Shown: in pieces, positions 46,384-58,635 of the stretch
How the letters are laid out: each line of letters begins with the position of its first letter
Position numbering within the stretch: position 1 is the stretch's first letter
NCBI GenBank assembly: GCA_047967505.1
Contig: CM106538.1
DNA: 64,000 bases
Reading direction: 5' to 3' (one strand)
DNA from: Dipteris shenzhenensis
Taxonomy: Eukaryota > Polypodiophyta > Polypodiopsida > Gleicheniales
Translations under genes and position numbers: made by a program
The notes under the pieces: generated by a model
What the model was told of the DNA's origin: nothing
Seen by the model: only the letters and a program-made list of their open reading frames with translations
Databases searched by the model: none

Positions 46384-46532
46384 AAACACACACACACACA
46401 CACACACAGTGCATGCATGTATGCACACTTGCACGCACACATGTACACACACACATGTGTGCACACACATTGCATGCATGCACAGCCACACACATGCACA
46501 TGCACACATGCACCCCCCCACACACACACATG
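46384..46532 (+). repeat. (CA)n microsatellite and CA/TG-rich tract
   Basis: A CA run followed by mixed CACA, CATG and TGCA words and a C run, compositionally like the 23-kb tract. Confidence 0.95.
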
Positions 46533-47859
46533 TGCTTCCCTTCCCCTTACCTTACATAGGCATGAAACTACGTAGTTGTGACATTCAACCCTTAAGACTT
46601 AGTCCTTATGTGTCCTGAAATGGAGAAACATGGTGCACCTAAATACCCCCACGAAAGAACTAAGTGATCTTCTATCCAATGGTAGGAATAGTGATAAATC
46701 TATCCGATGTCAAGAATAGTGAGAAATCTGGGAAGAGGCAGAGAATCGGGAATAACGTGGCAAAGGAAGGGGATAAGTAAGTTTAAGAATTGGCAATTTG
46801 AAAATTGGGAGTTTTAAGCATGGACATATAATCCAAGATAGGCCTAATGTATTGTCCTAGGAAATGTTATAATATATTGGTTCGAGGTTAGCGCCCCCTG
46901 ACAGGTCATTATTGGTATAATTGAAATCATATGGGGATTGAAAGTATATTGGATGAACCCTTAATCTATAGGAGTTATCTAAGGTAAGAAAAACTTGAGC
47001 AAAGTAATAAGATGTAAAATTGTCGACCAATGGGCACATCCCTTGCATATAAGAGTCGAGTTGGGGTACCATGGATTATAAATATTCCTTATAAATTTGA
47101 TCATCATTACCTTTGCAGTTAATCAAAATTCAAGAGATACCCCTTTAAACCAAAAGAGCAAAAGAGACCCTGAACATTACAAGGGAAGAGGACCTTGGAC
47201 CAATGGTCCTTAGCTTGGCACATTGGGGTAGGGTAACCAATTGAGGGACACTCCATTGAAACAAACTTGGCATGCCAATGCAATATCACAAGTAATGCAA
47301 GATTGAAGCCACGGAACGTACCTCCCTACACCTTCTTGCATTGATAGGAGCATGGATTGTGAGGAAAACTCATACATGCTAACCCAAGGGTGGAAGTTGA
47401 TTACTATGTAGAGTCAGAAGGATGGAACATTTGTCTTGGGTTGAGGCATCCCAAAAGATTAGTCATGGCAGGTGGAGTCTGAGCATGCTTCCACAAAAAG
47501 CTTGGAATTCGAGCAATTGGCCATTTCCTCTATGGAACACCAAAAGAGTGTGAAGACCATGCTAGGGAACGAAGAGAATGACTTTGACAATACTCAACTA
47601 GTATTCTAGAGCAATTACATTGAGAATGACTTTGACAATTCTCTACTAGTATTTTAGAGGAAACAAAGAAGGCCAACCTTAGCAAATGGCCAAAGAAGCA
47701 ATCGATAAGAAGGGCAACGTGCTTCTAATGGAGAAAGATGCCACCAAATATGGAAGAGGTGAATGTGGACCAGCATAGGCAATTTGTTCAAGTTCCCAAC
47801 AATATGGATAGAAGTTCCACTCGAATTGGCAAACATACAATGATCTGCACCCCTAAGTC
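46533..47859. other. No clear gene; short tandem duplication
   Basis: At about 47576-47660 the phrase gagaatgactttgacaat-ct-actagtatt is duplicated with a period of about 54 bp. The end of the stretch may belong to the gag of the following Gypsy. Confidence 0.45.
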
Positions 47860-49100
47860 CTGAAGATAGTGTATTGGACTGTGGCTGATAGTGACCTCAT
47901 ATGCATGAAGGCACATATGATAGGTGGAGAACCAATGACTTGGTTCTTCTGAGTAAAAGACCTATCTACCTTGGGTATGGAGCAATTAGAGTGGAACCGC
48001 CTTTGAAACAAGCAGAGATGTCCAATTCTAGCACCAACATCAAGGTAAAATCTAGAACTTCAAAGGTATTGTTGAGATGAAGGCCCATATAGTCATCTGC
48101 AAAGTCTTTGTGAGCTTGTCATATTAATAGTGCCACGATAGATGAGCAATACATGGACTATTCTCCATGTACTCTAATAAAAATGCTCAGATATGGTATA
48201 ACCAGTTTCCAATTGGGTATTTTCTAGACTAGTGTATGATGTTCCAAGCATTACTATAGACATTTAGATAGCAGATTAATGAAAAATGTTCACATAAAGC
48301 TACATCAGATGAAGCATAATAAAGGAGAGTTTGTCCAAGACTTTGTGCGGATGCGAGCTCTTATCTATCAATTGAGTAATGTCTCAAATGATAAGTCTAT
48401 GTGAGTCTGGCTAATCAAAGGGTAAATCTGTGCAAGCTAGAGATAGTCAACTTGACTAAGACTTATGAAGAGTTGGTAGACCAATATGCTACTCCAGAAA
48501 AGAGTGAAGGATTAAAGAGAAAAACAAAGAAGAAAGATGCTAATAGTGACACAAAAAAAGAAAGATAAGCTCAAGAGCAAGCTAAGGAAGGCCTTGAAGG
48601 AGTTGGGCATTGAAGGCAAATTGGGTAATAATGAGAAATGGTGTGGAGACTTCAAAGAAGAATGCAAAACCAAGTATTATAATACCTATACCAAGTTTGG
48701 GCATGATGACTTGGACTGTTGGTTCAATGGTAAAAATTGCCAAGTGTCCAGTGAACCATGTGACAATTGATGTGAATGGTAAGCACCACATCCCAAGTAG
48801 AAGGACAAAGGTAAGAATGGTAAAGAGAAAATAGATCCAACCATCTAAGATCAAATGTTTTAATTGTGGAGAAAATCATCTGTGTACTGATTGTTCGATT
48901 TGGGCTGAACATTTGAAATTTCTCAAGACTAACATGGAAAGAAAAGAAGTGAATCTGTAGTGCTGAGCAGTTGTAGCTAGGATACCAGATGCAATTGATA
49001 TCCAAGTGGTTACCAAGCCAAAAGGTCCAATTGCAATGTCTGCAGGCACAGGTTCCTCAGTTAAAGATATTGATTGAAAAACTCAAAAGGAGTTCTCCGC
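47860..49100 (+). pseudogene. Gypsy B gag remnant
   Basis: Scattered plus-strand blocks: KGEFVQDFVRMRALIYQLSN (about 48316-48375), a Lys-rich stretch (48537-48620), YYNTYTKFGHDDLDCW (about 48676-48724, a knuckle whose Cys residues are partly Tyr), and KCFNCGENHLCTDC (48851-48893, one residue short between Cys and His). Two consecutive decayed knuckles are a Gypsy Gag trait. Several TAG and TGA codons and shifts break it. Confidence 0.75.
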
Positions 49101-49439
49101 TAAAATTGCAAGGGATTTAAAGGGAAAAGCACTAATAGTAGAGATGCCTAATGAATAGTCTTAGCCATCCATTATCGAGCAAGGAGGGTCCTCAAAATAT
49201 AAGAACAAGTACGCCAGAACTAAGCACTTCATTAGAATCTAGCGCAGAGCTAGCCCGAGCATGGGAAATATTCAAGAATATGCAAGTCAGCCTAACATTT
49301 GCTAAGCTAATGCGGATAGCTCTGTATTGTCAGGACTTCTTTGCTCAGGAGATTAAAGACTCATCTAAGCAACCAAAAGAGGTGGACTATTTAGCCACCA
49401 TACCTCTAGTAGTCAATGAAGAAGTACCAATGATCACCC

Positions 49440-49640
49440 ATCAAAGACAAGAAACAAAATATACCAAGTGTATTAGTAGATGGTGGGTTTGGAGTAAACA
49501 TTATTTCTAAGGAAATTGCTAAGAGGTTGAAATTCAAGTCCTACAAACCATCTCCCTTCTAAGTACATATGGCTGATGAATGGCTAATTGACACAAAAGG
49601 TATGCTGCAAGATGTGTTATCTTTGTAGGTGCTATTTATT
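49440..49640 (+). pseudogene. Gypsy B protease remnant
   Basis: One frame reads VLVDGGFGVNIISKEIAKRL (about 49466-49530), like the LVDGGSGVNI active-site region of plant Gypsy proteases. A TAA follows at about 49560. The rest is eroded. Confidence 0.7.
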
Positions 49641-50029
49641 ATACAATTAGTTTTATTTAAATTGCCATGGAGTAACTTGCCTATCCAATACTATTGGGGA
49701 CAACCTTGGCTTGAAAGTGCAAAAGTACTCCATCATTGGGGTTCAAAAGAAATGATTATTAAAATAGACACCCAAATATATGCATTCCTACAAATCCTTG
49801 GAAGATTTCGAGCACTTGGAATTAAGATTTGGAAGTCATAGATCCATTTCCTCAGGATGTCGAGTCATGAATTCTGGAATTACAAATACTTCCTATGGTG
49901 AAATTGATATTTTCCAAGAGGCTATAGACATCAAGCAAAAATCAAAGGCCGAGAGGATTGCCAAGCAAAAAGATATGTTCTCGAGTAACTTCACTGAAGA
50001 CATTGAAGGGGAACAATAGCTAGCTAGCC

Positions 50030-51240
50030 GAGATACCAATAACCATTATGTGACTTGGTACTGAAAATTGGTACCAAAACCCCATTGTGGTTGTACCTAA
50101 GAAGAATGGTAAACTCCAAGTATGCATGGACTATCAGAAGTTAAATGCACAAACTATCCTTGACCAATTTTCAATACCTTTCACTGATGGAATATTGGAT
50201 CACGTTGCAAGACATGAGATATACTCATTTATGGATGGTTATAGTGGTAATAATCAGATTACTATAGCCCTAGAGAATCCATCTAAAACTACCTTTATCA
50301 TAGAATGGAGTGCCTATGCAACCTAAGTGATGCCCTTGGGGTAATGAAATGCTCCATCAACCTTCCAGAAGTTTATGGTATAAACTTTCGGTGACTATCT
50401 TATTGAATTCATAGCCATTTACACGGATGATTATTCCTCAAATAAAGATCATCTTGGTTATTTAAATAAGGTATTTCAAAGATGCAGGCAAGCACGTATT
50501 TCACTCAACTCTGCAAAAAGTATATTCAACATTCGAGTGGGAATATTGCTCAGTCATGTTATTTCACAAGATGGTATATGCACCGTGCCAGGTAAATTTC
50601 ATGCTATACAACAAGTGCTCAATCCTAAGAATATAACTCGATAGCATTCTTTTGTAATCTTTATCAGCTTCTATAAACACTTTATCTAAGACTTTGCCAA
50701 GATTGCAGCTCCATTATATGAGTTGACAAAGAAAGATGCCAAGTTTGAATGGAGTACTTGGTGGTTTGTGGTTTTCCATGATTTAAAAATATGAGCAATG
50801 GCTACACCCATTTTGAGGAAAACAAGGTGGGATATCATTTTCCATGTACATGAGGATGCTTCTTGTTATGCACTAGGCATTATCTTGGCTCAACCAAATG
50901 GTCGGCTAGATTACCCAGTCTATTATGCCTATCAGTTATTAACTTCCATTGAGCCCAACTATAGTAGCACCACTGAGCAAAAAGCTTTGGGTATGATATT
51001 CTATGTGCAGAAACTAAGCCATTATTTACTTGGTAATTCCTTTGTATTTTATGTGGATCACCAAGCATTACTTTATTTGATCAACAAGACTGTTATTCAA
51101 ACATGCCTTGTGCATTGGATGCTTCTTCATCAAGTGTTCAATTTTAAGATTATTCATAAGCTCGAGAAAACTCATGTAGGAGCTAATTATTTGCCTATAA
51201 TGCTTGCCCTAGAAGATACTCAGGGGGGTCACTACTAAAC
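50030..51240 (+). pseudogene. Gypsy B reverse transcriptase and RNase H
   Basis: RT: VVVPKKNGKLQVCMDYQKLN, then IYSFMDGYSGNNQITIA, VMPLG-CNAPSTFQKFM (TAA in the middle), and the catalytic IYTDDY with TDD at 50420-50431. Then ILLSHVISQDGI and YELTKKDAKFEW. RNase H follows (50798-51238) with DASCYALGIILAQPNGRLDY, then YSSTTEQKALGMIFYVQKLS and FYVDHQALLYLIN. The order PR-RT-RH-INT is that of Gypsy. Stops at about 50326, 50341 and 50790 make it a pseudogene, though single blocks remain well preserved. Confidence 0.92.
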
Positions 51241-51289
51241 TTCCAGATGCTGAATTCTTTACAGTTGACTGCTGTGAGCATGAATATGC

Positions 51290-51960
51290 CTAGTTGATGC
51301 ATTATTTGTCTAAGGGTACATTTTTTGACACAATGCCTCGTGAAAAGCATAGATAATTAGCCTTGAAGGCTTGGAAATACACTTTAATTAGTGTACACCT
51401 TTATCGTCAATGTGTCAATGGTGTTCTTCATCACTAGGTTATGCCACACAAGTGAGTAATAGTTTTACAGGAAGCTCACTCAGGTCCTTCAGGAGGACAT
51501 TTCCAAGGACAGCTAGCTACAAGAAAAGTATTGCCGTAAGGATTATGGTGGGAAACCTTGTTTAAGGACGCTCAAACTAAGTGTATGTAGTGTAATGTTT
51601 GCTAGTGCACTGGAGGATTATTATTGCCAAATCAGTCTATGCCATTGCAACCAACTCACCCATAGGAAGCATTCCAAATATAGGGTTTGGAATTTTTTGG
51701 CCCTTCGAACTTGCCATGTTTACACATAACAAATACATAATTCTGGCTATTGACTATGCTACTAAGTGGGCTAAAGCTAAGGCACTTTGAGATAACTCGG
51801 GTTAGAACACTCGCAAGTTTTATCTTTGAAAATACCATTTGCAGATATGGATGTCCTATATTGCTTGTTAGCGATCAAGGTTCACATTTTCTCAATGACA
51901 TTGTGTAGTTGCTCATCAAGACTGAATTTAAAATTATGCATGTAGTTTTCCACTTCCATT
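51290..51960 (+). pseudogene. Gypsy B integrase remnant
   Basis: Fragments GHFQGQLATRKVLP-like, then FWPFELAMFTHNKYIILAID followed by YATKWAKAKAL (first Asp region, about 51692-51788), and ILLVSDQGSHFLNDIV (second Asp, about 51861-51908). The Glu region and C-terminus are missing: the element breaks off at about 51960, where minus-strand gag sequence begins. Confidence 0.85.
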
Positions 51961-51964
51961 CTCT

Positions 51965-52800
51965 TCTTAGCCGAGGGCAAAGCTCCATTAACTGACCATA
52001 CAAAATATCCACCTTCTTACCTATCAAATCCTTCTGAAGAGAGTAATTTCTTTAGTTTCCCCAAGTGGTGAATCCCCTATTTGAAAATGCCTTCATGGCC
52101 TTGATTTCTTCTTGCTTGAAGCCGACTCCCCTTCTTTCTATTTTTCCTTCTTTGCATCACCTTGTCCATTCTCAGGCTCTTTTTCTCTTGCTTTTTTAAC
52201 TGGCATCACTTTAGGATCCTCCAAGTGTATTGGTGACACATCAGGCTATCTTTCATCTATCTGTCCTTTCCCTTTTTCCTCAGGTGTCAACCCACTTGTT
52301 CTAGGCATCCCCTTTATCTCTATTCCATAATCATTTGCATGATTATTTAAATTACTTGGCAAAGGAAACATGTCTCCTCCTTTGCGTGGAGGCTTATCAC
52401 AATTTGGACTGGTGTGACCCCAATCCCCACAATTATAGCAATTATAGGGTTCAAAACTTCTCTAATTAGCTCCTCTACCTGCTCCTGGATCCTGCCTATT
52501 CCTTGGATTTTGATATGATGGCCTGGGCCCTCTTCCTTGTCCTCTTCGTGCACCTCCTAAAAGATTTAGACTGAGATTTTTGAACATGTCAACCACCTCA
52601 TGCATTTCTTTATGCAAACTATCATTCTCTATATTCTTCATTTCTCCTAGTGCAACCAAAGTGCCCATAGAAGGTTGTTCCTCCCTTCTTGGAATTTGTT
52701 GTACTCCCGCGTCAACTGCTCCATTCTGAACGTCCGGTCGATCCTCCGTGGAGGCACCAAAAACATGATAAGACTAGCAGAGCTACATTGAAATGCCTTT
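51965..52800 (-). pseudogene. Orphan LTR-element gag with intact zinc knuckle
   Basis: The minus strand reads EQLTREYNKFQEGRNN or, in the other frame, DRPDVQNGAVDAGVQQ, then MGTLVALGEMKNIENDSLHK, a Gly/Arg-rich hinge, and NCYNCGDWGHTSPNCDKP, an intact CX2CX4HX4C (about 52400-52446). A Lys/Glu/Pro-rich tail with stops continues to about 52100. It has no pol partner on this strand because it abuts the end of Gypsy B, so its own pol was lost or displaced. Confidence 0.75.
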
Positions 52801-53970
52801 ATAGCTAGATGAACACTCACATTCACAAACATACCGAAAGGAAACACAATCCCAAGATGAACTCAAGACACCATGAACTAGGAAAACACTAAAAAAATAC
52901 CATATACTAATAGCCACCAATAATTGTAGAAAATACGAAGATGAGAAGTGTAGAGATCACAACCTCCGAGAAATCAAAAAACTCGTAGTAGATAGAACCC
53001 CCCATAGGATCAGATAGAACCTTGCTTGCAAATGATGAACTGGATGCCCTGGAGCTTTGAATGGGACCCTGGATCTTCACATCAATTTCCCATGGGCCTT
53101 ATAAATCCACATAATCCTCTGAAATAAGTGAACTCCTTGATTTTCTTCCTCTATCACCCACAACTTTTCAAATAGCTTCAATGCTTCACACCAACTAAGA
53201 TCGGCTCTTTAAGGTGATGGAAAAATCACAACCAAACATAAAATGGCATTTCTTCTTATTTATGGACCACTTTGCCTTGAAAATATTGAATTATGCCCTT
53301 ACAGAATCCCATGTGCACACAACGATGCAATCCCATTGTGGTCTCCCCATCGAAAATCAACCACCCATAAATCGCCTGGCGTAGCAAGGATTGGCAGCCT
53401 AAATCTCCTCTTCTTCTTATTCCAGTCTCGTAACATTGTGCAACTCCATCAATCAGCCAAAGGCCTCTCAGCAACAACCGACGATCGGGCGCCTCCCTAT
53501 CATGATGGCACAACTCGTCCTTTCTTTGTGAATTACACTATGGAAAATTTCCCAGAGCTTTGGTGATCCTCCGCATGAATTGTCTGTCGTAAGAAAAGCT
53601 GGCAACCTCTATTCAAACACCTACAAGGATTACTGATGTAGCTTTGATAGCCCCGAATCCGCAATTGATTTTCCTACAACCATGAGCTCCAGAACCACCT
53701 CTTTTTTATAATCACGACCAACTGCTACCGAACAGAACTTTTCCCACAACCCTGGACACCCTGCTGGCTTGTTATGATTACCCACGAGCCCATGAACTCC
53801 TTTACTAGAGCAGCTATGCAACGACTGCAATTCATTACGTCATAACACCTATTTCATTAATTTTGGACTTTTTGTGTTGTTTTTGGATGAAGCCCAAAAA
53901 TCCTTCCCAAATGAAAACTTTACTTTATGAAAATATCCTTTCCAAATCAAAATTTTACTTTCTAAAAAGT
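52801..53970. other. Possible LTR of the minus-strand gag element; no gene
   Basis: Non-coding, with short frames. On the minus strand a TGTTATGACG at about 53848 could be an LTR start upstream of the orphan gag, but no second LTR, end or primer site could be confirmed. At 53885-53985 the motif ccaaat-aaaa-ttcacttt recurs in short degenerate units. Confidence 0.35.
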
Positions 53971-53971
53971 T

Positions 53972-54331
53972 TCTTCCCAAATCAAAAGTTCACTTTGTGG
54001 CACTGTCATATTCACATAAAAATATTGTTTTTTCAATCTAGACTTTTGCACCAACATGCAAGAATTTGAAATAATCCTATATTAGAAATTCTAGCTATAT
54101 CTAAGTTATTTGTTAATTTAATTATTTTTAATATTTTTCCTTGACGTTTTTCCTTCCCAAATCAAAAGTTCACTTTGTGGCTCTATTATATTCACATAAA
54201 AATATTGTTTTTTCAATCTATACTTTTGCACCAACATGCAAGAATTTGAAATAATCCTATATTAAAAATTCTAGCTATATCTAAGTTATTTGTTAATTTA
54301 ATTATTTTTAATATTTTTCCTTGACGTTTTT
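53972..54331 (+). repeat. 180-bp tandem duplication
   Basis: Two nearly identical AT-rich units; cccaaatcaaaagttcactt starts at 53976 and 54156, exactly 180 bp apart. Only a handful of differences, so recent. Confidence 0.96.
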
Positions 54332-54619
54332 CGTTGACATGATAAATTTATAAATCCATGAAAGGAGACTTAAATATTTCATGAAAATAACATTGTCACT
54401 CGGCAATATGCACAAAATTTAACAAAACTTTTAATAAATAGAAATAAGACATGATGCCATAAGACCCAAGTTTTGTATTGATCCAAAGAGGTATAATAGC
54501 AATTATAGCTTTATGTATATGATTACATTGAGAGACGTTGCTCTTAGCTAGAGTCTTTATATCCAAAATGATATAGATTGAACATATGTTTACAATTTAA
54601 ATTGTTGCTCTTAAAGAGC
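54332..54619. other. Spacer, no gene
   Basis: AT-rich sequence with no feature recognised. Confidence 0.4.
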
Positions 54620-55032
54620 CTCAATTCGTGCCATCTGCATAATTTGACACCCCATTGTCTTATTGCTCAATGTCACGACAGTCCCTTGCTAGTTGCCATC
54701 TGCATAATTTGACCTAGGCTTGTCTTGCCAAGCCTTGCCCCTTGGGTGCATTGACTCCCCATTGTCTTATTGCTCAATGCGATAGTCCCTTGCCAGGTGC
54801 CATCTGCATTAACTCCCTATTGTCTTGCCAAGCCTTGACCCTTGGGTGACATCCAATGCAAAATACAGGTGCCATCTGCATTAACTCCCACAAGTTATCT
54901 TGCCAAGCCTTGCCCCTTGGGTGCATTGACTCCCCATTGTCTAATTGCTCAATGTGATAGTCCCTTGCCAGGTGCCATCTGCATTAACTCCCTATTGTCT
55001 TGGCAAGCCTTGACCCTTGGGTGACATCCAGT
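54620..55032 (+). repeat. Tandem repeat, ~175-bp unit, about 2.5 copies
   Basis: gccttgccccttgggtgcat occurs at 54732 and 54907. Each unit includes gactccccattgtct, ttgccaggtgccatctgcat and cttgacccttgggtgacatc. A partial, more diverged unit precedes them. Confidence 0.92.
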
Positions 55033-55151
55033 GCATATTTTGACTCTCATTTGACATAGGAGGTGATGACTCTGATTATAATTGTCTTGGATTGGCTCCT
55101 TGCCTAGTACCCAAATAAAATCCTTCAATGGACTTCAATACAAAGCTTTAA

Positions 55152-58100
55152 TCATGGACATTCTTCATTTGCGCTGTCTCCTTCTACTTCCTCCATGGCG
55201 AGCATCCTTAAAAATTCGTGTATATGCAAAATAGTTTGCCGTGGTATTTTTATTTTTCCTTCTACCTCATATCCCATGTGCTTCTTTGATTTCTTTGCCC
55301 TTGAATGCCAAGACACTATGACTGTCTCCGTCGAAACTTGAGAGACCGCTTCATCATTTGGGACCCACTCCTTCATTATACAATTAGTATATAATGTGTT
55401 GTTATCCATATTTTCCTTCCTACCCTTTGGCTCATACCATACCGCTGTAAATGTTGTAGCTCTCCCTTGGTCATCTCTTTGCACATCAACTACTTTTGCA
55501 ACCCAAAACTTCACATTCTCATATTCATCATCCGATGGCCGAACCACAACAAAACAATCGATCTCTATATCTACTTGTGGCATAAACTCTCTCTTCTTCA
55601 GTCCACAATATGGACGTGGGAGTAATGATATAAATTCATTTTCAAAGACTGGAGCTGGACGCAAATCGTTATGAACATTTGGCCAAAACATATTGCATTC
55701 TTCCTTGACATCCTTTGAGCCTCGCATTCTCTCAAGGTCCTTTATTAAATTTCGTGTCTTGTTAATTACAGTGGTAGTGTGTTCTCTCCAAGTAGGCTTC
55801 GAATCAGGATATCTCCGGAGCATTTCCTCTTTGTATGTAATAAATGCTTTTAATCCATCTATTTCACAATTAGACCTCTCATTAAATTCTTGTATAGGAG
55901 CCTATGTTGGATACCTTTCCTTGCTGGGAATTGAAGTTAAGAGACTGTAAGGTTCTTCAGGTTCCCATTTTGTATCATGAGAATACTGTTGCCATTGCAT
56001 TACGGGTTTTTCATCTTTAAAAAAAAAACAAAAGTAGTGTGGATTGGTATGACCTGTCAATGCATCACCACCCGTTTGTATGAAAGGTAGAATGAAGCTC
56101 TTCCAATCATACATTCTTTCGAGCCTCTCACATACTGTACTTTCCTTACGACCACCAACTTGCCTGCCACATCTTCTTACCAAGTCATCTATTGTCTCCA
56201 CATCCTTGCATTTAAGCTCCCTTGAGACTGTGCTAAAAACCTGATCGATATCCTCATGTGTATGCCCAACATACAAAAATCCACATTCGACCTCATTGAA
56301 GATTCGATGAGCAACTAGCATGGAGCAGAATGCAAACATGAGTACATTCTTATTTTCTCGCCAGCAATTATCAGCTTGTATTCTCAAAGTCGGTGGCAGG
56401 CGACCTTTTTCTGCATGTACATTGCGAATTGCCTTCATAATAGATGTTACAACTTGATTGCTATCATGTAGATGCAAGGAATCAATCCATATATCTGCAA
56501 AGAACTTAATTCCATGCACTAACACTCCATATAGATGTGTCTTTAGAAAGTGCTTTCCTTGTAATTTAGGTGGAGTGGCAACAAAACGAGGTAATGTTGT
56601 TGTATTCTGATCCATGCCATCTACAATAAGGCACATGTAGTCATCGGGATGCGAAATAGCTTGCTCCTTCCAAAATGCATATTTTTGTCTGGAATGTCAA
56701 ATAAGGTCATGATGAGATTTTTGGTTTTTTTTGTATAATTCCCTTTGATTTGGACATGTTGCACTCTCAATCGCTCGCTTTAAATCATCACAGACATTGC
56801 ACTTTGACATTTTTTGCCTCCTTGGGATTTTAACATATCCAAAGTTCTTCTTCCAAAGAGTATACAAAGTATGAGAAGAAGCTACGGCATCCCCTCTTTG
56901 CCTTTGCTTTTCTGCAATAGTCTCAAATACTTCGAGCTTTGTCAAGCCCATTGGAAGGTGCATTTCAGTGATCGCGTCACCGTTAGGGAGTTTGGTAGAT
57001 ATATGGGGTTGAGGCAAAGCATTTTCATGTATGAAGTCTTGCAAAATTGCTGTTGCCCTGACAGTTGAGATTCTTGATTTGGACCTTCCTCTATTACCGT
57101 GAATGCTAAATTTGTTGCCGCCCTTTGCCTTGGTGACTAAATCCCAATATGTACCATGGGATAATCCAGTAATATTGCGATATGCCTTATTGCAAATCCT
57201 TTTTCCATTTACGAGAGGTTTTACCTTTTGTCTTGAACTTAGCCTTTTATTGCCATTCTGAAGAAAGCAAGAGAGACTTGTGAGAAGGTATTCATTTCTT
57301 TCGCTTCCCCTTCTTTGCCACACGTGTCCTCTACATTCCCTGATGTCTGCAAGATCAATGAAGCGCATACATCTTCGCTTGCAACATAGATATCCCAATG
57401 CATTTAACATGTTCTCCTCCTTCATTACTCTCTTCCTCTTTGGTTGCTTTTGTGGATCTGCCTAGATTCTCTTTCTCTTCATGCATATGTATGACCGTTT
57501 TCGTTCCTCGTGCACGTTGTTATCTATATTTATGCACTTCTTCTCCTCACATTTGTTTGTAACCAAGCATCCATGATTGGTCGTTGCATCCTTGTTCATA
57601 TCACAATCAAAGTTAAATACTGAATAATCCTCTGTTGATCTCATCCTCATTTTTAACATACTCTTAGGACCATTCAATGAATTCAATATTCTACGAGAGT
57701 ATTGAGAACCATGAAACTCTTCCACTCCTGAGAGAACATCACTCATTGGGACATCTTGCACGGCTTTCACAAATCCACAACCTTGATTGACACCAGGTTT
57801 GTTAATATGCATGAACTCATCCACACTTGACAAGACATTGCTATTGAAACCTTTGCCCTTCTCACTGTGCAAGAATTCATCCACCCCAGATAAGGCTTCG
57901 CTTCTAAAATCATTTTGTTTCTTGGAACCAATGAACTCATCCACTCCAAATAAGATGTCACTTCTATAATTGAGTATATTGAAATCATCCACATTTGAAG
58001 TGATAGAGCCTGGCCTACCTCATAGTAGGGATCATATAAGGATGTTATGTTATCAACAATACCATCATCAGTGACTTTTAGAATCCTCATCTGCGCAAAT

Positions 58101-58590
58101 GACCATTGCTCCACTTGTTCAAATCCCAATACTTCACCTTCTGCTACAATCTGATTTGCAAATGATCTCATTTGTAAAATGTCCCCTATAGTAAAATCCA
58201 AGGTGGTGCACTTTGTATTCTTGATAATGTCTATTGCATAAGTCTCATCTTTGTCCCATGCTATAAATGATTTGTTGGATGTATTGTCGGGCATAACATC
58301 TCCAAGTGTTTCCATATCTCCACATTTATACTTTAGCTCAACATGTGCGCTGGGCTAAGAATCTTTGATACAGTAACTGCCACCTTATCTTCGCCAAGTC
58401 TTCAAAAGTGGCAAAGTGAATTGGGATCACTATCATGGATTGTAGAAAATGCAACTACTTCTCTTTTGCTACATAAAATCACATCCATCCCTAGAACAAA
58501 ATCTATAGCCATCTCCTTTGTGAGAGTCCTTCGCAAGCAAGCTGCAGTAGCAACAATTACATAAATATTAGTCTCTTTTTCATAATCTAC
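55152..58590 (-). pseudogene. DUF7869-type gene, DDE/RNase H-like motifs, decayed
   Basis: A single minus-strand frame runs from 57992 to 55152, broken only by TAG (about 57462-57464), TGA (56695-56697) and TAG (55902-55904). Upstream coding sequence in shifted frames reaches about 58590 (KEMAIDFVLGMDVILCSKRE, then METLGDVMPDNTSNK). Order: an acidic N-part with VDEF repeats; a basic KRKRI...QPKRKRV stretch resembling a nuclear signal; a Cys-rich LCCKRRC site; NGKRICNKAYRNITGLS; a KCNVCDDL-(x)-C zinc-like site; then CLIVDGMDQ, LRIQADNCWRENKN and VGHTHEDIDQVFS, which I recognise as the DUF7869 core. The C-terminal module (55152-55823) with FVVVRPSDDEYENVKFWVAK and TFTAVWYEPKG looks like a small barrel (Tudor/BAH-like). 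The spaced acidic motifs suggest an RNase H-type nuclease or transposase; this is inference. Confidence 0.8.
57700..57992 (-). repeat. 60-bp coding repeats (VDEF units)
   Basis: Within the DUF7869 gene the minus strand encodes SDILFGVDEF, SEALSGVDEF, SNVLSSVDEF and SDVLSGVEEF. The first three are spaced 20 codons apart; the fourth follows after a longer gap. The repeat is visible in DNA as aactcatccac-like words on the plus strand. Confidence 0.9.
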
Positions 58591-58635
58591 TCATTTATTA
58601 TAATTTTTAATTAGTACTTAATTTATTGGTGGGAG

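Noticed and set aside
58343-58564. 73-codon plus-strand frame upstream of the satellite
   Set aside because: It is the shadow of the minus-strand coding sequence at the N-terminal side of the DUF7869 gene.
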